Source: Opitutaceae bacterium
Lineage (GTDB): Bacteria; Verrucomicrobiota; Verrucomicrobiia; Opitutales; Opitutaceae
Direction of reading: 5' to 3'
Assembly: GCA_028691845.1 (NCBI GenBank)
Contig: JAQUYL010000010.1
Coordinates: 1 to 64,000 of the forward strand
Length of the DNA: 64,000 nucleotides
Shown here: piece by piece, positions 37,967 through 46,306 of the stretch
Layout: each line of letters opens with the position of its first letter
Position numbering within the stretch: the stretch's first letter is position 1
Made by a program: the position numbers and the translations under genes
Notes under the pieces: model-generated
What the model saw: only the letters and a program-made list of their open reading frames with translations
Told to the model about the DNA's origin: nothing
The model's database searches: none

Positions 37967-39412
37967 TTAACCGGCCAGCTTGCGTCGAAGGATTTCGTCG
38001 ACGAGCCTGGGGTTGGCCTTGCCCTTCGACTGCTTCATCATGAAACCCTTCATGGCGTTGATCGCCTTGTCGTTGCCTGCTTTGAAGTCGGCGACCGACT
38101 TTGGATTGGCCGCCATGGCGGCATCGGCCCATTCCTCCAATTCATTGGTGTCGGTCGATTGCTTGAGTCCCTTGCGCTCGACGAGCGCCTCCGGCATCTC
38201 GCCGGTCGCGAACATTTCCACAAACACCTCCTTGGCGATGTTGCTGGAAATGGCCCCGCCCTCGACGAGTTTCACCAGGCCGGCAATGTGCGCTGGGCGC
38301 ACGCGGGAATCGGCAAGCGATTGTCTGGAACTGGCAAGATCGCGCAGCAGGTCGTTCGTGATCCAGTTGCCTGCGGCCTGCGGCTTGTCGCAAAGCCGGG
38401 CGGCCGCCTCGAAATAGTCGCTGAGCTCGCGGTCGCGCACTAGCACCGCCGTGATCGTGTAAGGCAGGCGGTACTTCTCCATAAACCGGCGCTGCTTGTC
38501 GAAGGGCAGTTCGGGAAGGGGCGCGCGCAGCCGCGCCTTCCAGTCCTCGTCCACCTTGACCGGCATGAGATCGGGATCCGGGAAATAGCGGTAATCGTGC
38601 GCCATTTCCTTCGACCGCAAAGACTGGGAGGCGCCAGTCTGGCCGTCGTAGTCGCGCGTCTCCTGCACAATGGTGCCGCCGCCTTCGATCACGGCAATCT
38701 GGCGCTTGATCTCATGATCGATGCCATCGCGCACAAACGAGATGGAATTGAGGTTCTTCAACTCGACCTTGGTGCCGAGCTTGGTGCTGCCGGCCGGCCG
38801 GATCGAGACGTTGGCGTCGCAGCGGAGCTGGCCCTTCTCCATGTCGCAATCGGAAATGCCCCCGTAAATCATGACCGTCTTGAGCGCGGTGAGGTAGGCG
38901 AAAGCTTCGTCCGCTCCATGGAGGGCGGGCTCGGAAACAATTTCCATGAGAGGGGTGCCGGCGCGGTTGTAATCGATCAGGGAATCGTGAACGCCGTGGC
39001 TCAATTTTCCGACATCCTCCTCAAGATGAATGCGGGTCAGCGGAATCTTTTTGTGCTCACCCATGACGTTGCGCGACGGGCCGGGCAGCTCGATCTCGAC
39101 GAAACCGCCCAGACAGATCGGCTGGTCGTATTGGGAAATCTGGTAGTTTTTTGGCGAGTCGGGATAAAAATAGTTCTTCCGATCCCACTTGCAGACCGGG
39201 GCGATGGTGCAGCCCAGCATGAGACCAGCCTGGATGACCTTGTCGATGGCCTCCTTGTTCATGACGGGCAGCACGCCGGGCAGCGCCAGGACCACGGGGT
39301 CGGTCAGCGTGTTTTCCGGCTGGCCGTAGCCGGCGGCCACCCGCGCGAACATCTTCGAGCAGGTTTTGATCTGGACGTGGACTTCAAGGCCGATGACGGC
39401 TTCGTAGGGCAT
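37967..39412 (-). CDS. gatB: Aspartyl/glutamyl-tRNA amidotransferase subunit B
   Basis: The tRNA-binding subunit of GatCAB, which converts Glu-tRNA-Gln (or Asp-tRNA-Asn) to the amide form. At 481 residues it is normal length. It shows YEAVIGLEVHVQIKTCSKMF, KNYFYPDSPKNYQISQYDQP, IHLEEDVGKLSH, MEIVSEP and LRCDANVSIRPAG. The YqeY-like C-terminal domain ends VDEILRRKLAG. It is the last gene of the minus-strand block, separated from gatA by a four-helix-bundle gene. Confidence 0.97.
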   Translation of the reverse strand: MPYEAVIGLEVHVQIKTCSKMFARVAAGYGQPENTLTDPVVLALPGVLPVMNKEAIDKVIQAGLMLGCTIAPVCKWDRKNYFYPDSPKNYQISQYDQPICLGGFVEIELPGPSRNVMGEHKKIPLTRIHLEEDVGKLSHGVHDSLIDYNRAGTPLMEIVSEPALHGADEAFAYLTALKTVMIYGGISDCDMEKGQLRCDANVSIRPAGSTKLGTKVELKNLNSISFVRDGIDHEIKRQIAVIEGGGTIVQETRDYDGQTGASQSLRSKEMAHDYRYFPDPDLMPVKVDEDWKARLRAPLPELPFDKQRRFMEKYRLPYTITAVLVRDRELSDYFEAAARLCDKPQAAGNWITNDLLRDLASSRQSLADSRVRPAHIAGLVKLVEGGAISSNIAKEVFVEMFATGEMPEALVERKGLKQSTDTNELEEWADAAMAANPKSVADFKAGNDKAINAMKGFMMKQSKGKANPRLVDEILRRKLAG

Positions 39413-39419
39413 GGGAGAG

Positions 39420-39505
39420 GAAAGGAGCGAGTAGAGGGGGAAGTAGTGGGTAGAGAGTAGCTGGCAGCCGGGAAGAAGTAGTGAGGAGCGGGTAGCGCGT
39501 AGTGA
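39420..39505. repeat. Degenerate TAGTGAGTAG-type repeats flanking four-helix gene (left side)
   Basis: Low-complexity text made of variants of GTAGTGAGTAG, AGTAGCTGG and GGAGCGAG. Related text in opposite orientation lies on the other side of the gene at 39880-39920 (CTACTCATCACTCACTACC, AGCTACTGACTCCTCGCTTC), so the 366-base gene is bracketed by imperfect inverted repeats. It carries no coding content. Confidence 0.65.
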
Positions 39506-39510
39506 GTAGA

Positions 39511-39876
39511 TTAGAAACAGTTGCGCTCAAGGCCGTTGTTGTAGCCTTGGAGCAGGCGAGAGACCTCTTCAAGATTGGTCTGGAGTACAGTGGTGTCCGC
39601 GTAACCGAGATCGTGGGCGAGAATGAGGTGATAGAGACATTCGTCAGCCGAGGCTTGGGCGATATTGTAGAAGCGAAGCTTGTCTGCCGCGGTGCGCCGG
39701 CGGAAGCCCTCGACAAAATTGGCGGAAATGCTCGCGGCGGCTCGGCGCACTTGCGAAGTGAGTCCGTATTGTTCCGACTTCGGGAAGGATTCCGAGGCCC
39801 GGTAAACTTGCAAGGTGAACGCGTGTGCCTTTTGCCACACGAGGACGTCACGGAACGATTGTGATTTGTCCGTCAT
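39511..39876 (-). CDS. Four-helix-bundle protein, 23S rRNA intervening-sequence (IVP/S23) family, copy 1
   Basis: A 121-residue protein, MTDKSQSFRDVLVWQKAHAF then LTSQVRRAAASISANFVEGF, ADKLRFYNIAQASADECLYH and LEEVSRLLQGY, the full pattern of the four-helix-bundle family first found inside 23S rRNA intervening sequences and related to the Avd proteins of diversity-generating retroelements. It is free-standing here, on the same strand as gatB and gatA, and starts 42 bases after the gatA stop. Function unknown; homotetrameric nucleic-acid binding is known for relatives. Flanked by degenerate inverted repeats. Confidence 0.9.
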   Translation of the reverse strand: MTDKSQSFRDVLVWQKAHAFTLQVYRASESFPKSEQYGLTSQVRRAAASISANFVEGFRRRTAADKLRFYNIAQASADECLYHLILAHDLGYADTTVLQTNLEEVSRLLQGYNNGLERNCF

Positions 39877-39918
39877 GCTTGCTACTCATCACTCACTACC
39901 AGCTACTGACTCCTCGCT

Positions 39919-41385
39919 TCATAGCTTTGGATGCCTCGTGTGCCAATCGTGCGCCTGCTCGTAGGCCCGGGCGATGGCGAGCAAATCCGCCTCCAGGTAA
40001 GGCTGACCGATGAGCTGCAGGCCAATTGGCAGGCCGTTTCCAGTGAATCCGCACGGTATGCTGATGCCCGGCAGACCCGCGAGGTTGACCGTGATCGTGT
40101 AGATGTCGCTCAGATACATGGCGAGCGGATCGGCCGACTTCTCGCCTTTCCGGAAGGCCGGCGTAGGCGAGGTGGGGGTGAGAATTGCGTCCACCTCCTG
40201 GTACGCCTTCAGAAAGTCCTGGCGGATGAGAGTGCGCACCTTTTGCGCGCGAAGGTAATAGGCGTCGTAGTAGCCGCTGCTCAGCACGTAGGTGCCGAGG
40301 ATGATGCGCCGCTTCACCTCCGGTCCAAACCCCTCGGCCCGCGATTTGAAGTAGAGGTCGAGGATATCGGTCGCCGTTTTCGAGCGGTGCCCGTAGCGGA
40401 TGCCGTCGTATCGCGCCAGGTTCGAGGACGCCTCGGCCGTGGCGATGATGTAGTAGGCGGCCACGCCGTATTCAGTGTGCGGCAGCGAGACTTCTTTGAT
40501 CGCACAGCCTGCTTTCTGGTAGTGGTCGATGGCGCGCTGCACCGCCGCCCCCACCTCGGGGTCAAGGCCCGTCCCAAAGTATTCCCTGGGTATCCCGAGC
40601 TTCCATGGCCCGCGGCGTTTCTTCAGCTCGGCCCGGTAGTCGGGAATCCCGGTCCGGAAAGAAGTCGAGTCGCGCTCATCGTGACCGGCGATGGCGCCGA
40701 GCGTGATGGCCACATCCTCCACCGTGCGGCCGAACGGGCCGATCTGGTCGAGAGACGAGGCGAAGGCGATCAACCCGTAGCGCGAGACCAGGCCGTAAGT
40801 CGGCTTGAGGCCGGCCAGATTGCACAACGCCGCCGGTTGCCGGATCGAGCCACCGGTATCAGAGCCGAGCGACACGACCGCCTCGCCCGCGGCCACGGCG
40901 GCCGCGCTGCCGCCCGAGGAACCGCCCGGCACACGCGCGAGATCCCAGGGATTCGACGTGACGTGGAAAGCCGAGTTTTCCGTCGAGGACCCCATGGCAA
41001 ACTCGTCGAGATTGAGCCGGCCCCAGCAGACGGCCCCGGCCTCCCTGAGCTTGCGCGCCACCGTCGCATCGTAGGGCGAAACGAACTGGGCGAGCATCTT
41101 GCTCGAAGCGGTCAGCGGCTGGCCTGCCACCGAGATGACGTCCTTGAGGCCGACCGGGATGCCGTCGAGCGGTCCCCTCGCCTGTCCCGCGGCGCGCCGG
41201 GCATCCGAGGCGCTGGCCTGGGCCAGAGCATCGGACTCGTCGAAGGAATTGAAGGCCCGCACCCGCCCGTCGATCGCCTTCGTCCGCTCAATGATCGTCT
41301 GGGCTAGCTCCACAGCGGAGATTTTTTTCGTGGCGAGCATCTCGCCCAGTTCGGCGGCAGTTTGGAAATAGAGTTCGGAAGACAC
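39919..41385 (-). CDS. gatA: Aspartyl/glutamyl-tRNA amidotransferase subunit A
   Basis: The glutaminase/amidase subunit of GatCAB. Counting from the GTG at 41385 ([16 protein letters not shown] follows) it has 488 residues. The amidase triad Lys81 ([10 protein letters not shown]), Ser156 ([15 protein letters not shown]) and Ser180 ([12 protein letters not shown]) keeps the spacing of known GatA enzymes. The frame is open up to 41532, but those extra 49 codons are repeat DNA and not conserved. The next upstream gene is gatC, 320 bases away across a repeat-rich spacer. Confidence 0.96.
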   Translation of the reverse strand: MSSELYFQTAAELGEMLATKKISAVELAQTIIERTKAIDGRVRAFNSFDESDALAQASASDARRAAGQARGPLDGIPVGLKDVISVAGQPLTASSKMLAQFVSPYDATVARKLREAGAVCWGRLNLDEFAMGSSTENSAFHVTSNPWDLARVPGGSSGGSAAAVAAGEAVVSLGSDTGGSIRQPAALCNLAGLKPTYGLVSRYGLIAFASSLDQIGPFGRTVEDVAITLGAIAGHDERDSTSFRTGIPDYRAELKKRRGPWKLGIPREYFGTGLDPEVGAAVQRAIDHYQKAGCAIKEVSLPHTEYGVAAYYIIATAEASSNLARYDGIRYGHRSKTATDILDLYFKSRAEGFGPEVKRRIILGTYVLSSGYYDAYYLRAQKVRTLIRQDFLKAYQEVDAILTPTSPTPAFRKGEKSADPLAMYLSDIYTITVNLAGLPGISIPCGFTGNGLPIGLQLIGQPYLEADLLAIARAYEQAHDWHTRHPKL

Positions 41386-41416
41386 TGGGAAAATATTAGG
41401 CAAAAGGAGGTCAAAT

Positions 41417-41580
41417 AACCACAGGGAACACGGAGGCCACCGAGATCGGTGGGCAAGGCGGTTGGTCCCTTGTTTGAGGATCGGAAACTGGAAATTGATG
41501 AGCATGCCGGCCCCGGAGCCGGTGGAGGGCACCAGCGACGCAGGGAATTCTCTCCGTGATCTCTGTGTCTCGGCGGTTCA
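41417..41580. repeat. Inverted pair of CACAGAG/CACGGAG-type degenerate repeats in the gatC-gatA spacer
   Basis: AACCACAGGGAACACGGAGG at 41417-41436 faces CTCCGTGATCTCTGTGTCTC at 41552-41571, which ends CGGCGGTT at 41578. Read on opposite strands both follow the pattern AACC(A/G)C..GA.ACA(C/G).GAG. The pair brackets about 110 bases of otherwise unremarkable sequence. It adjoins the four-helix relic. Confidence 0.6.
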
Positions 41581-41608
41581 TTTTCTCAATGTGTGGGGAG
41601 ATACATGT

Positions 41609-41668
41609 GCCCGCATGGGCCTTTTGCCATGCGATCATCTCGCGAAAAGACTGTGATTCGTCGGCCAT
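41609..41668 (-). pseudogene. Relic of four-helix-bundle (IVP/S23) gene, first 20 codons only
   Basis: From ATG 41668 the frame reads MADESQSFREMIAWQKAHAG, matching the first 19-20 residues of copy 1 (MTDKSQSFRDVLVWQKAHAF) and copy 2 (MESAAKSFRDLIVWQKAHAF). Similarity stops abruptly, and the frame runs into CACAGAG/CACGGAG repeat DNA. A third insertion of the same gene in this operon has been deleted except for its 5' end. Confidence 0.8.
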
Positions 41669-41705
41669 GCTCGCTCCCACTGCTCGATGCACGCTGCTAC
41701 TGCCC

Positions 41706-41996
41706 TCATTCCACCACTTTGGGCACGGCGATCATGTGGTCGCGCTGCGCCGGGGCGTTTTGCAGCGCCTCTTCGACCGGCAGCGCCGGCTCAGCCACAT
41801 CGTCGCGCCAGACATTGCAGACCGGAAACGCATGCGCGGTCGGTTCGACCTGCGTGACGTCGAGCTCGTTCAGTTTTTCGATATAATGGAGAATATCACC
41901 CAGCTGCTGGGAGAATTGGGACTTCTCCTCCGCCGTCAGGGCGAGCCGGGCGAGATTTGCCACGTAATCGATGTTGATTTCGGAAGACTTGGACAT
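41706..41996 (-). CDS. gatC: Aspartyl/glutamyl-tRNA amidotransferase subunit C
   Basis: A 96-residue protein that holds GatA and GatB together: MSKSSEINIDYVANLARLAL, then AEEKSQFSQQLGDILHYIEKL, TAHAFPVCNVWRDDV and the C-terminal NAPAQRDHMIAVPKVVE, all typical of GatC. Start ATG 41996; a longer frame adds 25 codons without family similarity. Upstream of it on the same strand is pheT. Confidence 0.95.
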   Translation of the reverse strand: MSKSSEINIDYVANLARLALTAEEKSQFSQQLGDILHYIEKLNELDVTQVEPTAHAFPVCNVWRDDVAEPALPVEEALQNAPAQRDHMIAVPKVVE

Positions 41997-42092
41997 GGGC
42001 GGAATGGCTGACCGGACGCTGGATCCGGCCGTAAGTTCCAGTAATTCGACACTCGGCGCCTCGCTTGGCAACCGACAAAAAATCGGGCGGGG

Positions 42093-42170
42093 TCAAACAG
42101 GGATGGGCAGCGGGGTCTTTTCCACCGCCACGTCATCGATGGGAAAGCGGCGGACAATCCGGCAGCACAT
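42093..42170 (-). CDS. Possible 25-codon small ORF after pheT
   Basis: ATG 42170 opens a frame reading MCCRIVRRFPIDDVAVEKTP, ending LPIPV at a TGA. It follows the pheT stop in the same frame, and six G precede the ATG. The composition looks protein-like, with alternating hydrophobic and charged residues, but no family is known to me and nothing else supports translation. Confidence 0.2.
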   Translation of the reverse strand: MCCRIVRRFPIDDVAVEKTPLPIPV

Positions 42171-42185
42171 CCCCCCGAGGCCCGG

Positions 42186-44642
42186 TTAGACCCGCACGCT
42201 GATGGAACCGTCAGCGGCGATGTCCTGCTTGATTTTCGTGAAGGCGGCGTTGACCTCCTCGTCGGTGAGCGTCCGGACGGCGGAGCGGAAGGCGAGTGAG
42301 AACGCGAGGCTCTTCTTCCCCTCTGGCAGACCCTGGCCCTTGTAGACATCGAACACTTTGATCTGCTCGACTGTGAAGGCCCCGGCTGCGGCCGCCTGAG
42401 CGACCTGGGCAAGCGTTCGGCGCACGTCGTCGGCATGGCGCGAGGCATCGACCACCAAGGCGATGTCGCGCAACGCCGCCGGGAACAGGCTGATCGGCTG
42501 GTAACGGCGACGAATCGAATCGGCCGGCAGTTTTTCGGGCAGAATGACGAAGATGCCGGCCCACACCTGCCCTTCGATGCCTGCCGCCCGCAGCATGGCC
42601 AGATTCACCAGGCCGAAACGGGCCGCCCAACCGTCCGTCATTTCCCCGGCGCTAGCCGAATGGTCTTCCTGCCAGTCAGGATAGGCGCCGCTGACCGGCG
42701 AAAGAGCGCTCTTGCCAAGCTCAACCCCGGCGTGGCCGGCGAGAATCTCGACGTGGCGTTTGGCGGTGTAGAAATCGGCAGCCGCTCGCGGCAGCCAGGC
42801 GCGGTCCTTTTCGTTGTGGCAATTGAGAAACGCCACCGCCGCGCACTCATGCGCGACGCCATCGCGTTCGACAAACACCCGCCCGGTCTCGAAGAGACGG
42901 CAGGCCTCCACGCCGCGCGACTGATTGAGCTTGAGCGATTCAAGCATGCCGAGCAGCAGGGTCGGCCGCAGGTGCGACTGGTCCTCCACGAACGGATTGG
43001 CGAGCGCCAGTTCCTGCGCCGCGGCCCGGGAAACCCAGACTTTCAGCTCATTGGCCGAGCGCAGCGTGTAGTTGACAACCTCGTGATAATTCTGGCCGAC
43101 GAGGTAGGCGGACACCTTGCGGTTGAATACAACCACCGGATCATCGTCCCCGTCGAGGAGCGCCGGCCCGATACAGGGCGCCGGCGGCACCCGGTCGGAA
43201 CCATACAGGCGCAGCACTTCCTCGACCAGATCGATGGGGCGGTCGAGATCGCTGCGATAACTGGGAATGTCCACCGTCCATTCGGGACCGGTTTCCTTCC
43301 TGCTCTCGCCCACGATGGCGAGGTTGAGCAACTTGAGGGCATTGCGCATCTCGTCGTCGCTGAGGGGGAATCCCAGCCGGCGGCGCACATAGTCCGACGT
43401 GAGCGTGATCTCGCGCTTCCAAGGCCGGTCGCCACCCACGTGATAAAGCGGTCCGACGACGTGTCCACCCGCCGTCTCGAGAATCAGATCGATAGTGCGG
43501 CGGGCCGCCTCAAAGGTGCTGTGCGGATCGACCCCCCGCTCAAAACGGTAGGAGGAATCGGAGGCCAGCCCAAGGCGCTTGGAGGTCCAGCGGACGGACT
43601 GCGGACGGAAATAGGCCGCTTCCAACACCACATCGGTGGTGGTGCTGTCGACCTCGGCCTTTTCCCCTCCCATGATGCCCGCGACGACCATGGGCTTGTC
43701 GGCGTCAGCGATCACCAGCATGCGGCTGCTGAGGGTGCGCTCCTTGCCATCGAGCGTGACCAGCTTCTCGCGGTCCGCGGCGCGCCGGACGACGATCCTG
43801 CGCCCGCCAATCTTCTTGGCGTCGAACACATGCACCGGCTGCCCCAGTTCCAGCATCGCATAGTTGCCGACATCAACGAGATTATTGATGGGGCGCAGGC
43901 CGACCGCCTTGAGACGCTCCTGCATCCATGCCGGGCTCGGACCGACCTTCACGCCCGTCACCAGGATGGCGATGTAGAGCGGGCAGTCCGCCGGTGATTC
44001 GACGCGGACTTCGGACAGAATGTCGGGACGGGCCGTCTCCGTTACCAGGTCATTGAATTTGATCTCGGGAAACCTGAGATCCTGCCGGAACCACGCCGCC
44101 AGTTCCCGCGCGATGCCGATGTGGCTCAGTGCGTCGGGCCGGTTGGGCGTAATCTCGAGATCAAACACCACATCCCCGGACGGCAGCACCTCGTTGATGG
44201 GCGTGCCGAGCGCTGGCGCGCCGTCAAGGAGGAGCAGGCCGGCATGCTCGGTGCCGAGGCCGAGCTCGTCGGGTGCGCACATCATGCCATCGGAAAGCTG
44301 GCCGCGGATTTTGGACTGCTTGATCTCGAAATCGCCCGGCAGCACCGCGCCCGGCAGCGCGACCGGAACCCGCCGGCCGGCATCGCAGTTGGGCGCGCCG
44401 CAAACGATCGTCTTGACGCCGCCGGCCGGGCCGACGTCCACCGTGCACACCGAAAGCTTGTCGGCGTTGGGATGCCGGACGCGCGTGAGAATCTCGCCGA
44501 CGACGACATGGTCGAGCTTCGGCGCGCCCGTGCGGACAATGCCTTCGACCTCAAAGCCCAGGAAGACGAGCGCATGGGCGATTTCGTCGACGGGTGCTTC
44601 GAGCGCGACATACTGTTTGAGCCAATTGAGGGAAATTTTCAT
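42186..44642 (-). CDS. pheT: Phenylalanyl-tRNA synthetase beta subunit
   Basis: An 818-residue subunit. It begins MKISLNWLKQYVALE, then a tRNA-binding (EMAP-like) domain (VVGEILTRVRHPNADKLSVC), the B3/B4 editing region (LFDLEITPNRPDALSHIGIA), the B5 domain and the C-terminal anticodon-binding FDX-ACB domain (ALRDIALVVDASRHADDV to SVRV). It forms an alpha2-beta2 enzyme with pheS. A four-helix-bundle gene is inserted between pheS and pheT, 37 bases before the pheT start. Confidence 0.97.
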   Translation of the reverse strand: MKISLNWLKQYVALEAPVDEIAHALVFLGFEVEGIVRTGAPKLDHVVVGEILTRVRHPNADKLSVCTVDVGPAGGVKTIVCGAPNCDAGRRVPVALPGAVLPGDFEIKQSKIRGQLSDGMMCAPDELGLGTEHAGLLLLDGAPALGTPINEVLPSGDVVFDLEITPNRPDALSHIGIARELAAWFRQDLRFPEIKFNDLVTETARPDILSEVRVESPADCPLYIAILVTGVKVGPSPAWMQERLKAVGLRPINNLVDVGNYAMLELGQPVHVFDAKKIGGRRIVVRRAADREKLVTLDGKERTLSSRMLVIADADKPMVVAGIMGGEKAEVDSTTTDVVLEAAYFRPQSVRWTSKRLGLASDSSYRFERGVDPHSTFEAARRTIDLILETAGGHVVGPLYHVGGDRPWKREITLTSDYVRRRLGFPLSDDEMRNALKLLNLAIVGESRKETGPEWTVDIPSYRSDLDRPIDLVEEVLRLYGSDRVPPAPCIGPALLDGDDDPVVVFNRKVSAYLVGQNYHEVVNYTLRSANELKVWVSRAAAQELALANPFVEDQSHLRPTLLLGMLESLKLNQSRGVEACRLFETGRVFVERDGVAHECAAVAFLNCHNEKDRAWLPRAAADFYTAKRHVEILAGHAGVELGKSALSPVSGAYPDWQEDHSASAGEMTDGWAARFGLVNLAMLRAAGIEGQVWAGIFVILPEKLPADSIRRRYQPISLFPAALRDIALVVDASRHADDVRRTLAQVAQAAAAGAFTVEQIKVFDVYKGQGLPEGKKSLAFSLAFRSAVRTLTDEEVNAAFTKIKQDIAADGSISVRV

Positions 44643-44662
44643 GAAAGGAGAGAGGAGTGCGA

Positions 44663-45057
44663 AGCGAGGAGCGAGAAGGTCATTTCTCGATGGCGTTCAT
44701 GTAAGCTTGCAGGAGACGTGACACCTCCTCGAGGTTGTGTTGCAGCGGAACGGTGTCGGTGAACTTCAGGTCATGCACGAGCACGAGGTAATAAAGGCAT
44801 TCGTCCGCGGAACCCTGCGCGATGTTAAAGTAGCGCAGTTTGTCGGCGGGACCGCATTTGCGGAAGCCTTCGACGATGTTGGCCGCAACGCTGACGGCGG
44901 CCCGGCGGAACTGAGAAGTGATACCATAACGCTCGGTCGCAGGAAATGCCTCCGAAACGCGGTAGACCTCCAGCACGAAAGCGTGCGCCTTCTGCCAGAC
45001 GATTAGATCGCGGAAGGATTTTGCGGCTGATTCCATGCTCGATTCTCGCTCCTCGCT
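44663..45057. repeat. Perfect 15-base inverted repeats flanking four-helix gene copy 2
   Basis: AGCGAGGAGCGAGAA at 44663-44677 and TTCTCGCTCCTCGCT at 45043-45057 are exact reverse complements lying 2 bases outside the stop and 6 bases outside the start of the four-helix-bundle gene. They look like terminal repeats of a 395-base element that consists of little else than this gene. Confidence 0.8.
44680..45036 (-). CDS. Four-helix-bundle protein, 23S rRNA intervening-sequence (IVP/S23) family, copy 2
   Basis: A 118-residue protein, MESAAKSFRDLIVWQKAHAF followed by TSQFRRAAVSVAANIVEGF, DKLRYFNIAQGSADECLYYL and LEEVSRLLQAYMNAIEK. It is the same family as copy 1 and about 60 % identical by eye. 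It starts 44 bases after the pheS stop, nearly the same spacing as copy 1 has to gatA, and is on the operon strand. The ATG at 45036 sits just inside the 15-base terminal repeat; a frame extension upstream crosses the repeat and is unlikely to be used. Confidence 0.9.
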   Translation of the reverse strand: MESAAKSFRDLIVWQKAHAFVLEVYRVSEAFPATERYGITSQFRRAAVSVAANIVEGFRKCGPADKLRYFNIAQGSADECLYYLVLVHDLKFTDTVPLQHNLEEVSRLLQAYMNAIEK

Positions 45058-45080
45058 GCTCGGCTTCTTTGGCCGTTCGC

Positions 45081-46124
45081 TCACGCGAACTGCCGCAGGA
45101 ACCGGAGGTCATTCTGGTAGAAATAGCGGATGTCATCGATGCCGTAGAGGAGCATCGCGAGGCGTTCGAGTCCCATGCCGAAAGCGTAGCCGGTCCAGAC
45201 CTCGGGGTCGTAGCCGACGGCCTCGAACACGGATGGATCCACCATGCCGCAGCCGCCGATCTCGATCCATTCCTTGTTCACCTTTGGCAGATGCCTGGCG
45301 CTGAGGTCCACCTCGAAGCTGGGCTCGGTGTAGCCGAAGTAGTGCGGGCGGAAGCGCGTCTTGGTGTCGGGTCCCAGCAGTGCCGCAAAGATGTAATCGA
45401 GCAGCGCCTTGAGATCGCGCACCGTCACGTCGCGATCGACGTACAGGCATTCGAGCTGGTGAAAGTTGGCGCTGTGCGTGGCGTCGGTAGTATCGCGACG
45501 GAACACGCGTCCGGGAGACACGATGCGGATCGGCGGCGGGCGCTTGAGCATGGTGCGGATCTGCACCGTCGACGTGTGGCTGCGCAACAGGTAGCGCTCT
45601 TCAGGCACCCTTTTGGAAACATTGCCAAAGCGGGCGTTTTCCGGGAAAAAGAACGTGTCCTGCACATCGCGAGCCGGATGCTCCGGCGGCGTGTTGAGCG
45701 CATCGAAGTTGTAAAACTCCGTGTCAACCTCCGGCCCGTCGGCGACGCTGAAGCCGGCCCTGCGCAGGATGCGGCACATCTCCTCCCGCACAAGCGTCAG
45801 CGGGTGGTAGGTGCCGGGGCCGGCGTCGGGCGAGGGCAGAGTGGGATCGACCGCCGGTCCGAGCTGGGCCGCGATCTCGCGATCCGCAATTGTCCGGAGT
45901 GCCGCATCGAGCAGAGACTGGAGCCGGACCTTGGCCTCGTTGATGAGCTTGCCGAGAGCGGGACGCTGGTCCTTGGGCACGGAGCCCATTTGTTTCAGCA
46001 GCGCGGTAAACTCGCCGTTGGGGCCGACGTAACGCGCCTTGGCGGTTTCGAATTCGGCCCGGGTCTGCAGCGCAGAGAATTCCGTCTGCGCCTTGGCGAG
46101 AATGGTGGCAATGGTTGCTTGCAT
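45081..46124 (-). CDS. pheS: Phenylalanyl-tRNA synthetase alpha subunit
   Basis: Catalytic subunit, 347 residues. It has an N-terminal coiled coil (residues 1-90), then class II motifs: HPLTLVREEMCRILRRAGFS, GPEVDTEFYNFDALNTPPEHPARDVQDTF region, LLRSHTSTVQIRTM, and motif 3 AFGMGLERLAMLLYGIDDIR. It is the first synthetase gene of the block; rplT lies 182 bases upstream beyond a terminator. Confidence 0.97.
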   Translation of the reverse strand: MQATIATILAKAQTEFSALQTRAEFETAKARYVGPNGEFTALLKQMGSVPKDQRPALGKLINEAKVRLQSLLDAALRTIADREIAAQLGPAVDPTLPSPDAGPGTYHPLTLVREEMCRILRRAGFSVADGPEVDTEFYNFDALNTPPEHPARDVQDTFFFPENARFGNVSKRVPEERYLLRSHTSTVQIRTMLKRPPPIRIVSPGRVFRRDTTDATHSANFHQLECLYVDRDVTVRDLKALLDYIFAALLGPDTKTRFRPHYFGYTEPSFEVDLSARHLPKVNKEWIEIGGCGMVDPSVFEAVGYDPEVWTGYAFGMGLERLAMLLYGIDDIRYFYQNDLRFLRQFA

Positions 46125-46212
46125 ATTATTCGTGCTCGTTCTCGTGCCCTTGCCCCTGCCCGGCCCGATGACGGAACGAGCAGGGAAACGGGGAGGGAAC
46201 GTTATAAAACAA

Positions 46213-46244
46213 AAGGACGGGCGCCTGCGGAGAGGCCCGTCCTT
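46213..46244 (-). terminator. Rho-independent terminator after rplT
   Basis: AAGGACGGGC at 46213-46222 pairs with GCCCGTCCTT at 46235-46244 over a 12-base loop. Read on the minus strand the stem is followed by TTGTTTTATAA. It lies 62 bases past the rplT stop and separates rpmI-rplT from pheS. Confidence 0.85.
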
Positions 46245-46306
46245 CGAGAAAAGTGGTTTGGAAACCGGAAGGCGAGCCTGTAGCCGGCTCGCGTTTAGTG
46301 GAGGGC

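Noticed and set aside
39420-39505. Possible CRISPR-like or tandem array
   Set aside because: Units are irregular and short, with no constant spacers and no cas genes; better described as degenerate inverted repeats.
42435-43997. 520-codon plus-strand frame opposite pheT
   Set aside because: pheT is conserved throughout this interval; the opposite frame is a shadow.
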